Made by a program: the position numbers and the translations under genes | The notes under the pieces: generated by a model | Told to the model about the DNA's origin: nothing | Database searches by the model: none | What the model saw: only the letters and a program-made list of their open reading frames with translations | From: Chitinophagaceae bacterium | Lineage (GTDB): Bacteria; Bacteroidota; Bacteroidia; Chitinophagales; Chitinophagaceae | Direction: 5' to 3' | Assembly: GCA_023229465.1 (NCBI GenBank) | Contig: JALNZE010000022.1 | Span: 1-54,028 of the forward strand | Length of the DNA: 54,028 nt | Shown here: one piece after another, positions 23,966-33,441 of the stretch | Layout of the letters: each line of letters opens with the position of its first letter | Numbering within the stretch: position 1 is the first letter of the stretch

Positions 23966-25501
23966 ATGAACAAAAGTATGGTTTGTCTACTGCTAATACT
24001 TTTCAATACAGCTGTTTTGGCACAGTCTCCTGAAATTCAACAAATACGTACTTACCGGGAAAAGCAGGAGTGGTTATGGTTTGACCAGTTTCAATCTTTT
24101 TTAAAAATCCCAAATATTGCCACTGTTGCGGCAGACATGCAACTGAATGCCGCGAGGATCATGGATTTGATGAAGGAACGTTCCATTCAAAACATTCAAT
24201 TGCTTTATCCGAAATCCCAAAACGCACCTCCGGCAGTATATGGCGAAGTGATGGTTCCTGGTGCCAAACAAACCATCATCTTTTATGCGCATTACGATGG
24301 TCAGCCTGTTGACAGTACCAAATGGACAAAGGGAACACATCCCTTCAAACCGGTAATCATCAATGGCCCTTTGCGTGAGCAGAATCAATTCATAAACATA
24401 ACGGAAAGGGACCGGGGTAAGATGAATCCTGAATGGCGGATCGTGGGAAGGGGGGCATCGGATGATAAAGCCGGTGTAATGGCTATGTTATTTGCTTATG
24501 AAGCCATGAAAGCCTGTGGATTTACACCTGCTTATAACCTCAAATTCTTTTTTGAAGGAGAAGAAGAAGCGGGCTCAACGCACCTTAACGAGATACTGCA
24601 AAAAAATAATTCATTATTGCAATCAGATTTATGGATCATATGCGATGGGCCTATTCATCAATCCGGTAAAAAAATGGTATTCTTTGGGGTAAGGGGCGAT
24701 GCGGGAATGGAGATCACTGTATATGGCAGTAAACGCCCCTTGCACAGCGGCCATTACGGCAATTGGGCGCCTAACCCGGCTTTGCAATTGAGCAAATTAT
24801 TGGCTTCCATGAAAGATGATGATGGGAAGGTTTTAATAAAAGGCTTTTATGATAAAGTAACACCGCTTACCGGCGCTGAAAAACAGGCATTGGCTGCTGT
24901 ACCATCAGTAGACGCGGAACTGAAAAGGGAACTGGGCTTTGTGCAATCTGAAACATCGGAACAGTCGCTCATCGAATCCATTATGCTTCCCTCCTTAAAT
25001 ATTAATGGTATGCAAAGCGCCGGTACAGGAAAGCTGGCCAGTAATGTGATACCAATCACTGCAACGGCTAATCTTGATCTGAGGTTAGTGCCGGGTACGG
25101 ATGCACACGAACAGCAAGTACTGGTTGAAGCGCATATCAGTAAACAGGGGTTTTATATAACTCATGCTGAACCTACTGATGAAGAAAGAAAAAAGTACCC
25201 GAAAATCGTAAAAATAACTGCCGGTAAAGGCTACAATGCGCAACGTACACCTATGGATTTACCCGTTGCACAACAGGTAATAAAGGCAGTTCGTTCAACT
25301 ACCGGCGAGCAGGTAGTATTATTGCCATCAATGGGTGGAAGCCTGCCATTATTCTTGTTTGAAAAGCATCTTTCCGCAAAAACTATTTCAGTGCCCATTG
25401 CCAATCATGATAATAACCAACATGCAGAAAATGAGAATTTGCGTTTACAGAATTTCTGGAACGGAATTGAAACCATGGCTGCCCTGATGTTGATGAAATA
25501 A
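23966..25501 (+). CDS. secreted M20-family metallopeptidase/dipeptidase
   Basis: 511 residues with a signal peptide (MNKSMVCLLLILFNTAVLAQ). Di-zinc ligands follow M20 order: YAHYDGQPVD, GRGASDDKAGVMA, and FEGEEEAGSTHL; LHSGHYGN opens the dimerisation lid domain, and NHDNNQHAENENLRL gives the last ligand. The closest style is the CNDP/PepV-like group of exopeptidases that act on dipeptides or N-acyl amino acids; the exact substrate cannot be set. The gene stop is 4 nt before the next ATG, so it is likely cotranscribed with the flavoprotein. Confidence 0.92.
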   Translation: MNKSMVCLLLILFNTAVLAQSPEIQQIRTYREKQEWLWFDQFQSFLKIPNIATVAADMQLNAARIMDLMKERSIQNIQLLYPKSQNAPPAVYGEVMVPGAKQTIIFYAHYDGQPVDSTKWTKGTHPFKPVIINGPLREQNQFINITERDRGKMNPEWRIVGRGASDDKAGVMAMLFAYEAMKACGFTPAYNLKFFFEGEEEAGSTHLNEILQKNNSLLQSDLWIICDGPIHQSGKKMVFFGVRGDAGMEITVYGSKRPLHSGHYGNWAPNPALQLSKLLASMKDDDGKVLIKGFYDKVTPLTGAEKQALAAVPSVDAELKRELGFVQSETSEQSLIESIMLPSLNINGMQSAGTGKLASNVIPITATANLDLRLVPGTDAHEQQVLVEAHISKQGFYITHAEPTDEERKKYPKIVKITAGKGYNAQRTPMDLPVAQQVIKAVRSTTGEQVVLLPSMGGSLPLFLFEKHLSAKTISVPIANHDNNQHAENENLRLQNFWNGIETMAALMLMK

Positions 25502-25505
25502 CATT

Positions 25506-26738
25506 ATGCAAAAACAGTTAGTTGTAATAGGAGGAGGCGCGGCTGGTTTTTTTTGCGCAGTGAATGCTGCAAGGATGAATCCGCAATTGAAAGTAACCAT
25601 TATTGAAAAATCCAATAAGCTATTAGCAAAAGTAAAAGTGAGCGGCGGTGGCCGTTGTAATATAACGCATGCCTGCTTTGATATACCCGGCCTGGTAAAA
25701 CGATATCCCCGCGGACAAAATTTTGTAAAGAAAGCCTTTCACTGGTTTAGCCCAAATGATACGATTGATTGGTTTGCAGAACGGGGCGTTGAATTAAAGG
25801 CAGAAGCCGATGGCAGAATGTTTCCTGTTACCAATAATTCACAAACCATCATCAATTGTTTATTGAAAGAATCGGATAAGTATAAGGTGGAAATTTTGAT
25901 GCAGTCAGAAGTGACAAGTATAGCGCCCGGAGACAATGGGTTTATACTCCAAACTTCTAACTCCCAACTCCTGACTCCAAACTACATCTGCATTGCCTCC
26001 GGTGGTTATCCTAAATCAACTATGTTCAATTGGTTGCGAAATCTGGGGCATACCATTGAAGAGCCGGTACCCTCTTTGTTTACATTTAATATGCCCGATA
26101 ACCCAATTACTGAATTAATGGGGGTGAGTGTTGATAGGGCGGTTGTAAAAATAGCAGGCAGCAAATTAACAGCAGAGGGTCCATTGCTTATTACCCATTG
26201 GGGTATGAGTGGCCCGGCAATACTGCGGTTGTCGGCATGGGGCGCCAGGCAATTGGCTGATGCTGATTACCAGTTTAGTTTATTGGTGAACTGGTTGCCT
26301 GATTACCAGGAACAAAATCTGCGGGCAGACTGGTTATCTTTCAGGGATGCGTATGCGGGACAAAAACTAAGCGGTAAAAATCCGTTTGGATTGCCCAACC
26401 GGTTATGGGTATTCCTGCTGGTAAGTAGCGGTATCCATCCAGATATACGATGGGCAGATCTGCCATCAAAAGAGCAGAACAGGCTCATCAAAAACCTGAC
26501 AGCACAGGCGTTTCCTGTAAACGGAAAAACAACCTTTAAGGAAGAGTTTGTGACCTGTGGCGGGGTAAAGCTTAGTGAGATTGATCCCAATTCCATGCAA
26601 AGCAAAATTCAACCCGGTATTTTCTTTGCCGGAGAAGTTATGGATGTGGATGGTATTACCGGTGGGTTTAATTTTCAGCATGCCTGGACAAGTGGCTGGA
26701 TAGCAGGTAAATCCATAGCAGCATACCAGGAAAACTAA
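25506..26738 (+). CDS. HI0933/YhiN-family FAD-dependent oxidoreductase
   Basis: 410 residues. The N-terminal Rossmann motif VVIGGGAAGFFCAVNAA binds FAD; SGGGRCNITHACF and the C-terminal GEVMDVDGITGGFNFQHAW are family signatures (BaiN/YhiN group). Biochemical role of most members is unknown. Residues ~148-160 are encoded by an actcc-type repeat (nt 25946-25985) that reads in frame as LQTSNSQLLTPNY, where relatives have a beta-hairpin. The fold probably survives. Overlaps nothing; the next gene begins ~100 nt on. Confidence 0.92.
   Translation: MQKQLVVIGGGAAGFFCAVNAARMNPQLKVTIIEKSNKLLAKVKVSGGGRCNITHACFDIPGLVKRYPRGQNFVKKAFHWFSPNDTIDWFAERGVELKAEADGRMFPVTNNSQTIINCLLKESDKYKVEILMQSEVTSIAPGDNGFILQTSNSQLLTPNYICIASGGYPKSTMFNWLRNLGHTIEEPVPSLFTFNMPDNPITELMGVSVDRAVVKIAGSKLTAEGPLLITHWGMSGPAILRLSAWGARQLADADYQFSLLVNWLPDYQEQNLRADWLSFRDAYAGQKLSGKNPFGLPNRLWVFLLVSSGIHPDIRWADLPSKEQNRLIKNLTAQAFPVNGKTTFKEEFVTCGGVKLSEIDPNSMQSKIQPGIFFAGEVMDVDGITGGFNFQHAWTSGWIAGKSIAAYQEN
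25946..25985. repeat. actcc-type short-period repeat inside a coding region
   Basis: actccaaacttctaactccc followed by aactcctgactccaaact. It shares the gactccaaact words of the rplV leader block (14646-14697) and is read in frame within the flavoprotein gene. Confidence 0.75.
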
Positions 26739-26837
26739 CCCTTACATGGGTTACCCCGGCAGACCCTGAAAGTCATTTTTTAAGATTACTTGTAAGTGAC
26801 GAAAAAAATATTTAACTTTTGGTTCAAATCTTGTCAT

Positions 26838-27266
26838 ATGCGAAAAGTTAGCGATATCCTTCGGCGCAAAGGGAACTGGGTTACTACAGTTACTCCCTCT
26901 ACAACGGTAATGGAAGCATTACAAATGATGGCAACACAAAATATTGGTTCTGTGGTTGTAGAAGAGAATGAGATTTTTTTGGGAATCATGACAGAAAGAG
27001 ACTATTCAAGAAAAGTTATTCTAAAAGGAAAAAATTCCAGTTCAACTCCAGTAGGAGAAATTATGACAAAGGAATTCCCCCCCGTACAATTATCAGATTC
27101 TATTGAGTCATGTATGCAGCTAATGTCTGATCAGCATATCCGGTATTTACCCGTTATTGAAAATGGAAGACTTTCAGGTATTATTTCTATGAATGACCTG
27201 GTTACAGAAACCATTTCAACCCAGCAGGAAACGATTTCTCATTTGCAGAATTATATTCAGTCGTAA
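26838..27266 (+). CDS. CBS-domain pair protein
   Basis: 142 residues from MRKVSDILRRKGN; a TTG/GTG-type start 14 codons upstream is possible but adds no homology. Two tandem CBS domains (about 1-65 and 72-135): STTVMEALQMMATQNIGSVV with GIMTERDYSRKVI, then SDSIESCMQLMSDQHIRYLP with GIISMNDLV. Such proteins bind adenine nucleotides and act as energy sensors or enzyme partners. No partner is encoded next to it; the function is open. Confidence 0.9.
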   Translation: MRKVSDILRRKGNWVTTVTPSTTVMEALQMMATQNIGSVVVEENEIFLGIMTERDYSRKVILKGKNSSSTPVGEIMTKEFPPVQLSDSIESCMQLMSDQHIRYLPVIENGRLSGIISMNDLVTETISTQQETISHLQNYIQS

Positions 27267-27366
27267 TTTATTTTGTTTTACAATCGACTCGTTACCCGTT
27301 TTTATACAAATGTATTGGCTGTCGATGCTGTCAGACAATTACAAATTGGTAAATAAATCCCTTAGG

Positions 27367-27398
27367 TTTGTGAATATGGTTTAGTATGGGTAAATTTC
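27367..27398 (+). promoter_or_regulatory. promoter upstream of xylB
   Basis: TTTG at 27367-27370, 20-bp spacer, TAAATTTC at 27391-27398 (one base off TAnnTTTG). It lies 32 nt before the xylB ATG and would start the xylose module. Confidence 0.5.
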
Positions 27399-27430
27399 GA
27401 TGAAGCATAGCAATCAACAATAAAAGGTAC

Positions 27431-28915
27431 ATGTTATTATTAGGCATTGATATTGGTACATCTTCCATTAAAGTGTCTGTTGTTGACGCTTCCACCCAAC
27501 AAGCTGTGGCATCAGCTCAATATCCCGAAACAGAATCAGGTATTACTTCATTGCAGCCAGGCTGGGCCGAGCAGTCGCCGGAGATGTGGTGGCTTCATGT
27601 TAAGAAAGCTATTTTAAAAGTGAACGCGACCAAATTGTATGAGCCAAAAAATATTGCCGCCATTGGTATTGCCTACCAAATGCATGGATTGGTATTGGTA
27701 GACAAAAACCAGCAAGTGTTGAGAGACAGTATTATCTGGTGTGATAGCCGGGCTGTAAAGTTGGGAGAGGAGGCATTTCAAAAAATTGGCGAAGAGAAAT
27801 GTTTATCTACCCTGTTAAATTCGCCCGGAAATTTTACCGCGTCTAAACTTGCCTGGGTAAAGGCCCATGAGCCTGCTGTATACGAAAGGATTGATAAAGT
27901 ATTATTGCCGGGAGATTTTATTGCCATGAAATTCACCGGTGAAACAGGCACTACTATTTCTGCCTTGTCTGAAGGAATTTTTTGGGACTTTTCAAAAAAC
28001 GAACTGTCAGGTGAGGTATTCAATTATTTTGGATTTAACAGGTCCATCATCCCCACTATCAAAAATGTATTTGAAACACATGGCTTATTGAAAAGTGACA
28101 TAGCGTCTGAATTATCATTGAGGGCCAATATTCCTGTCTCTTATAAAGCGGGAGACCAGCAGAATAATGCCTTATCACTGAATGTGCTGGAGCCGGGTGA
28201 AATCGCGGCTACGGCAGGTACATCAGGCGTTATTTATAGTGTGAGTGATGTTCTCGCTTTTGATAAATACTCACGGGTAAATACGTTTGCCCATGTAAAT
28301 CATACTTCATTGAAAAAAAGACTGGGCATTCTTTTGTGCATCAATGGAACCGGTATTATGAATAGCTGGATCAGGAATATCACCGGTACACTGCTTACCT
28401 ATAGCCAGATGAATGATGCCGCAAGTTCAGTTAACATTGGTAGTGATGGTCTGTTGATTCTTCCTTTTGGAAATGGAGCAGAAAGAATGCTTAATAATGA
28501 AACTGTTCAGGCACATATACAAAATATAGATTTCAACAAACACACGCCTGCACATATTTTTCGGGCAGTACAGGAAGGTATCGCTTTTGCTTTCAGGTAT
28601 GGGCTGGACATCATGCGTGAGAACGGACTTCAGCCAAACGTTATCCGGGCGGGAAGGGCAAATTTATTTTTAAGTGATGTTTTTGTTCAGTCATTCGTGA
28701 ATGCAACAGGTGTTCCTGTTGAACTATATGACTGTAACGGTAGTATAGGTGCGGCTATTGGTGCGGGAATGGGGGCAACTATTTTTAGCGATGCCAGGGA
28801 AGCTTTTGTTAATAGAAAGCGTTTGCAATATATTGAACCTGCTAAAGAGAATAGGTATGATGCCCTTTTTTACAATTGGGAAAAATTGTTGCATGATAAG
28901 ATCAGTATCTTATAA
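27431..28915 (+). CDS. xylB: xylulokinase (FGGY family)
   Basis: 494 residues. The N-terminal ATP-binding fold LLLGIDIGTSSIKVSVVD, the substrate loop DSIIWCDSRAVKLGEEAF and GDQQNNALSLNVLEPGEIAA with the TAGTSGVI phosphate loop are typical of FGGY sugar kinases. It phosphorylates D-xylulose to xylulose-5-phosphate for the pentose phosphate pathway. xylA follows after 25 nt, so the pair forms an operon; this context makes xylulose more likely than other FGGY substrates. Confidence 0.93.
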   Translation: MLLLGIDIGTSSIKVSVVDASTQQAVASAQYPETESGITSLQPGWAEQSPEMWWLHVKKAILKVNATKLYEPKNIAAIGIAYQMHGLVLVDKNQQVLRDSIIWCDSRAVKLGEEAFQKIGEEKCLSTLLNSPGNFTASKLAWVKAHEPAVYERIDKVLLPGDFIAMKFTGETGTTISALSEGIFWDFSKNELSGEVFNYFGFNRSIIPTIKNVFETHGLLKSDIASELSLRANIPVSYKAGDQQNNALSLNVLEPGEIAATAGTSGVIYSVSDVLAFDKYSRVNTFAHVNHTSLKKRLGILLCINGTGIMNSWIRNITGTLLTYSQMNDAASSVNIGSDGLLILPFGNGAERMLNNETVQAHIQNIDFNKHTPAHIFRAVQEGIAFAFRYGLDIMRENGLQPNVIRAGRANLFLSDVFVQSFVNATGVPVELYDCNGSIGAAIGAGMGATIFSDAREAFVNRKRLQYIEPAKENRYDALFYNWEKLLHDKISIL

Positions 28916-28940
28916 TCATTAATTCTAAAGTAAACGAAAC

Positions 28941-30269
28941 ATGAAAGTTGTAACTGGTGACAAAGCATTTTTTAAAGGGATTGACCAGGTAAAGTATGAA
29001 GGGGTTGAAACTGATAATCCACTTGCCTTTCGATGGTATGATGCGTCAAAAATGATAGCTGGTAAGCCAATGAAAGACTGGTTGCGTTTTGCCTGTGCCT
29101 ACTGGCACTCTTTTGTTGGTAACGGAGGTGATCCGTTTGGTGAACCTACCCATCTGCATCCATGGAATGAAAAGTCAGACGCGGTTGAAAGGGCAAAGGA
29201 TAAAATGGATGCCGCTTTTGAATTCATCACCAAATTAAATATGCCTTATTACTGTTTTCATGATGTGGATGTGGTAGATTATACCAACGATATACATGAA
29301 AATGAGAGAAGGTTACAGGCGCTGGTAGATTACGCAAAACAAAAGCAGGTAGATAGTGGTGTAAAATTATTGTGGGGTACAGCCAATCTCTTCAGCAACA
29401 GGCGCTATATGAACGGGGCGGCTACCAACCCCGATTTTCATGTGTTGGCTCATGCCGGCGCCCAGGTAAAAGCGGCATTAGATGCAACGATAGCTTTGGG
29501 TGGCGAAAATTATGTTTTCTGGGGTGGACGGGAAGGATACATGAGTTTGCTGAATACTAATATGAAGCGCGAGAAAGAGCACCTGGCAAAGTTTCTGCAT
29601 ACAGCTAAAGACTACGCAAGAAAGAATGGATTTAAGGGAACTTTTTTTATTGAACCCAAACCTTGTGAACCCAGTAAACACCAATATGATTATGATAGTG
29701 AAACAGTAATTGGTTTTCTAAGACAGTATGATCTTCTGAACGATTTTAAACTGAATATTGAAGTAAATCATGCAACCCTTGCGGGCCATACATTTCAGCA
29801 TGAATTACAGGTAGCTGCTGATGCAGGCGTATTAGGCAGTATGGATGCCAACCGGGGAGATTACCAGAATGGATGGGATACCGATCAGTTCCCAAACAAC
29901 ATCAATGAACTCGCAGAAACCATGCTGGTTGTTCTGGAATCGGGCGGATTTGCCGGGGGGGGTATCAACTTCGATGCAAAGCGAAGAAGAAATTCAACAG
30001 ACGCGGCAGACCTTTTTTATGCCCATGTAGGTGGCATGGACGTTTTTGCGCGGGCACTCATGGTGGCTGATACTATATTACAAAAATCTGATTATAAAAA
30101 AATACGTGCAGAGCGTTATGCCTCCTTTGATAGTGGAACAGGCAAGGCATTTGAAGAAGGAAAGATTTCACTGGAAAGCTTAAGGGAATTTGCAATGGTA
30201 AATGGCGAACCCGCAGTAGTCAGTGGCAAACAGGAGTATATGGAAAATATAGTTAATAGATTTATTTAG
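28941..30269 (+). CDS. xylA: xylose isomerase
   Basis: 442 residues, the long class II form. Catalytic His is in YYCFHDVDVVDY; metal and substrate residues occur in FFIEPKPCEPSKHQYD, the EVNHATLAGHTFQHEL block and NFDAKRRRNSTDAADLFYAH. It interconverts D-xylose and D-xylulose in the cytosol. Cotranscribed with xylB; a symporter gene follows on the same strand after 161 nt. Confidence 0.97.
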   Translation: MKVVTGDKAFFKGIDQVKYEGVETDNPLAFRWYDASKMIAGKPMKDWLRFACAYWHSFVGNGGDPFGEPTHLHPWNEKSDAVERAKDKMDAAFEFITKLNMPYYCFHDVDVVDYTNDIHENERRLQALVDYAKQKQVDSGVKLLWGTANLFSNRRYMNGAATNPDFHVLAHAGAQVKAALDATIALGGENYVFWGGREGYMSLLNTNMKREKEHLAKFLHTAKDYARKNGFKGTFFIEPKPCEPSKHQYDYDSETVIGFLRQYDLLNDFKLNIEVNHATLAGHTFQHELQVAADAGVLGSMDANRGDYQNGWDTDQFPNNINELAETMLVVLESGGFAGGGINFDAKRRRNSTDAADLFYAHVGGMDVFARALMVADTILQKSDYKKIRAERYASFDSGTGKAFEEGKISLESLREFAMVNGEPAVVSGKQEYMENIVNRFI

Positions 30270-30334
30270 TAGTCGGAAAAAGTGCATGCTTGTCTTTATA
30301 GATTTATAAAGTGCACCATAGCAATCCAAAAGGC

Positions 30335-30390
30335 GAGTAAGTAATTAAAAATTAGTAATTAATAGTTAATAATTGATATTTTCAATTATT
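30335..30390. repeat. short-period repeat (TTAATAATTAA dialect)
   Basis: gtaattaaaaattagtaatt and aatagttaataattg fill part of the xylA-symporter gap; a related block is at 38930-38968. Confidence 0.6.
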
Positions 30391-30430
30391 GTTGTTTAAA
30401 CGAACGCTATCAATCTTAACAATTGCCTTT

Positions 30431-32104
30431 ATGAGATCATTGCAAACCGCAGATTATATTGTTTTCCTGGTTTATTTCATGATTGTAGCCTCTTATGGTT
30501 ATTGGGTTTATCGAAGAAAGAAAAAGGCGGGTACCACTGCTTCACATGACTATTTTTTAGCTGAAGGATCACTAACCTGGTGGGCCATCGGTGCATCGTT
30601 GATTGCATCCAATATTTCCGCGGAACAGATGATTGGAATGAGCGGTAATGGATTTAAAATGGGACTGGCCATTTCAACGTATGAATGGATGGCTGCCGCG
30701 TCACTGATGATTGTGGCTATATTCTTCATACCGGTATATCTTAAGAATAAAATTTATACCATGCCGCAATTTCTTAACCAGCGCTATAATAGCACCGTTG
30801 CCATGATCATGGCTGTATTCTGGTTATTATTATATGTGGTAGTTAACCTCACTTCAATTTTATACCTGGGCGCATTGGCCATTCATGCCATTTCAGGCCT
30901 GCCTCTTTATTTGTGTATGATTTTTTTGGCTGGCTTTGCCATTATCATAACCCTTGGCGGAATGAAAGTGATCGGTTATACGGATGTAATACAGGTATTC
31001 TTTCTCATCGTAGGAGGTTTAGCTACAACGTACCTGGCCCTTACGCTTGTTGCTGAAAAATTTGGTGAAACAGGTGTGTTGAATGGTCTTGTACTATTAA
31101 CAGATAAGGCAGAGGATCATTTTCACATGATCCTCAAAAAAGATAATCCCAATTTTATCAGTTTACCCGGACTAACTGTATTGATAGGGGGAATGTGGAT
31201 AGTGAACCTGAACTATTGGGGATGTAACCAGTACATCACACAAAGGGCACTGGGCGCTGATTTAAAAACCGCCCGTAGCGGTCTTTTATTTGCTGCATTC
31301 CTTAAATTGTTAATGCCTGTAATTGTGGTATTACCCGGAATTGCCGCTTATGTACTATACAATGAAGGTGGGTTTCAGGACCAGATGATGGTGAATGGAG
31401 AACTTGTTCAGGATAATGCCTATCCTGTAATGCTTAACCTGCTGGGGCCGGGTTTGAAAGGTCTTGCTTTTGCCGCTTTAACAGCAGCCATCGTTGCTTC
31501 TCTTGCCGGAAAAGCCAATAGTATTTCTACCATTTTTACGCTGGATATCTACAAGAAAAAAATTAATCCGCAAGCTGATGAAAAGAAATTAGTTTGGGTA
31601 GGAAAAATTACCATTGTACTCGCATTGATCATTGGAGTAGTTATCGCGCCATTTATGGGTATAGATAAAAAAGGAGGGTTTGAATTTATACAGGAATATA
31701 CGGGCTTTGTATCGCCCGGCATTTTTGCCATGTTTATACTTGGTTTTTTCTGGAAGAAAACTACCTCTAATGCCGCACTCTTTGCTACTGTTGGTGGTTT
31801 TGTTTTTTCCGTGTTCTTCAAATTTCTTCCTAAAATCATGGACCTTACTTTTCTCGAACCATTTGGTTTTGCAGCAAAAAATGACCAGGGTATTTATGAA
31901 ATCCCATTCATAGACAGGATGGGTTTTGTGTTCCTGATCTGTATTACCGGTATGGTCATCATTAGCCTGGTAGATAAGAAGCTGGGCATAAAAGCAAAAG
32001 GACTGGAGATAGACAGGCGTATGTTTGCACTCAATCCGGCGTTTACAGTGGGTGTTTTAATAGTAGGAGGTATCTTAACGGCCCTCTATACTATTTTCTG
32101 GTAG
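30431..32104 (+). CDS. sodium/sugar symporter (SSS family)
   Basis: 557 residues from MRSLQTADYIVFLVYFM; a TTG start 14 codons upstream lacks support. About 14 membrane helices. The SSS signatures include GASLIASNISAEQMIGMSGN near the N terminus and GLAFAALTAAIVASLAGKAN around residue 350, the Na+-coupled SGLT-like pattern. Placed after xylB-xylA and before uxuA, it probably imports xylose or a uronic acid; the substrate is inferred from context only. Confidence 0.93.
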   Translation: MRSLQTADYIVFLVYFMIVASYGYWVYRRKKKAGTTASHDYFLAEGSLTWWAIGASLIASNISAEQMIGMSGNGFKMGLAISTYEWMAAASLMIVAIFFIPVYLKNKIYTMPQFLNQRYNSTVAMIMAVFWLLLYVVVNLTSILYLGALAIHAISGLPLYLCMIFLAGFAIIITLGGMKVIGYTDVIQVFFLIVGGLATTYLALTLVAEKFGETGVLNGLVLLTDKAEDHFHMILKKDNPNFISLPGLTVLIGGMWIVNLNYWGCNQYITQRALGADLKTARSGLLFAAFLKLLMPVIVVLPGIAAYVLYNEGGFQDQMMVNGELVQDNAYPVMLNLLGPGLKGLAFAALTAAIVASLAGKANSISTIFTLDIYKKKINPQADEKKLVWVGKITIVLALIIGVVIAPFMGIDKKGGFEFIQEYTGFVSPGIFAMFILGFFWKKTTSNAALFATVGGFVFSVFFKFLPKIMDLTFLEPFGFAAKNDQGIYEIPFIDRMGFVFLICITGMVIISLVDKKLGIKAKGLEIDRRMFALNPAFTVGVLIVGGILTALYTIFW

Positions 32105-32129
32105 CCAATAGTTCTATTGGGTAGTGTGT

Positions 32130-32172
32130 TATTTACCGCGGAGCCGCAGAGAAGCAGGGGCTCGCAGAGTTG
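32130..32172. repeat. short-period repeat (CCGCGGAGCCGCAGAG dialect)
   Basis: accgcggagccgcagagaag and caggggctcgcagagttg lie just upstream of uxuA. A shorter relative (agccgcggagctg) follows rplW at about 13360. Confidence 0.5.
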
Positions 32173-32195
32173 TAGTAAAGATAAAAAATTTGTTT

Positions 32196-33371
32196 ATGGG
32201 AATGGAACATACTATGCGCTGGTTCGGACCTGAGGACCCTGTTGATTTATGGGATATACGCCAGGCAGGCTGCACCGGTGTGGTTACTGCATTGCACCAG
32301 GTACCGGTTGGTGAGGTATGGAGCATAGAAGAAATCAGGGAACGCAAAGAACTGATTGAAGCAGTTGGTATGACATGGACCGTTATCGAAAGTTTGCCGG
32401 TACATGAAGACATCAAACAACAATCGGGCAATTACCAGGTATGGATTGAAAAGTATACCGAGAGTTTACAAAATATAGCAGCCTGCGGTTTAAAAGTGGT
32501 TACGTATAATTTTATGCCCATCCTTGATTGGGTTAGAACAGCCATTTCTTATGAAATGCCAGACCATAGCAGGGCCCTTTATTTTAATAAAGCAGCATTT
32601 ATTGCCTTTGATCTTTTCTTATTGAAACGGCCAGGTGCAGAAAATGGGTATACAAAAGCCGAAATAGAGAGTGGCAGAAAAAAACTGGCGGCCATGACAG
32701 AGGAAGAAAAAGAAATGCTTAGCCAGCATACTTTATTAGGTTTACCCGGCAGCCGCGAACGGTTTACCAATGAGCAAATTTTTGAAGTCCTTGAAAAATA
32801 TAAAAACATAGACAGGGCTAAACTGAAACAACACCTATTCTATTTTTTACAGCAGGTAGTTCCTGTTGCGGAAGCATTGGGATTGAAAATGGCCATTCAC
32901 CCGGATGATCCTCCCTATTCCGTTTTAGGCCTTCCCCGAATTATGAGTACTGAACAGGATGCCAAAGATTTGTTGGAAGCAGTACCCTCACCCGCAAACG
33001 GACTTTGTTTCTGTACCGGTTCTTTTGGTGTTCGTTCAGATAATGATTTACCTGGTATGATTAGTCGTTTGGGCGATTCCATCCATTTCTTTCACCTCAG
33101 AAGTACAAAAAGAGATGCGGAGGGTAATTTTTATGAAGCCGACCACCTTGCAGGCGATGTAGATATGTATGCAGTGGTAAAAGCTATTGTGCTGTTACAA
33201 AAACGCAAGGGTATCTCTATCCCCATGCGTCCCGATCATGGCCACCAGATGCTGGATGATCTGAAGAAAACGACCAACCCCGGCTATAGCGCCATTGGCC
33301 GTTTAAGAGGTCTGGCTGAGCTGAGAGGGCTGGAATTGGGGATAGAAAGAGCCCTCTTCGATATAAATTAG
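32196..33371 (+). CDS. uxuA: mannonate dehydratase
   Basis: 391 residues from MGMEHTMRWFGPEDPVDLWD, close to the usual 394; the longer frame starting at 32124 runs through a repeat and is rejected. Family blocks include HPDDPPYSVLGLPRIM, LCFCTGSFGVRSDNDLPGM and MRPDHGHQMLDDLKK. It dehydrates D-mannonate to 2-keto-3-deoxygluconate in glucuronate catabolism. uxaC and uxuB, which supply mannonate, are not in the window. Together with xylAB it suggests use of glucuronoxylan-type sugars. Confidence 0.95.
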   Translation: MGMEHTMRWFGPEDPVDLWDIRQAGCTGVVTALHQVPVGEVWSIEEIRERKELIEAVGMTWTVIESLPVHEDIKQQSGNYQVWIEKYTESLQNIAACGLKVVTYNFMPILDWVRTAISYEMPDHSRALYFNKAAFIAFDLFLLKRPGAENGYTKAEIESGRKKLAAMTEEEKEMLSQHTLLGLPGSRERFTNEQIFEVLEKYKNIDRAKLKQHLFYFLQQVVPVAEALGLKMAIHPDDPPYSVLGLPRIMSTEQDAKDLLEAVPSPANGLCFCTGSFGVRSDNDLPGMISRLGDSIHFFHLRSTKRDAEGNFYEADHLAGDVDMYAVVKAIVLLQKRKGISIPMRPDHGHQMLDDLKKTTNPGYSAIGRLRGLAELRGLELGIERALFDIN

Positions 33372-33403
33372 CAGATTTCCTTCCCTACATCCACCCATTT
33401 CCG

Positions 33404-33411
33404 TACCTTCG
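33404..33411 (+). promoter_or_regulatory. -7 box of the rpsA promoter
   Basis: TACCTTCG, a one-base variant of TAnnTTTG, 31 nt before the rpsA ATG. No clear -33 element. Confidence 0.45.
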
Positions 33412-33441
33412 CAGCCCCGAAATAAAACCGTCGGGTTACGT

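Noticed and set aside
32124..32195. Longer UxuA start
   Set aside because: The extra residues come from a CCGCGGAG repeat; the family starts at MxMxxTMRWFGP.
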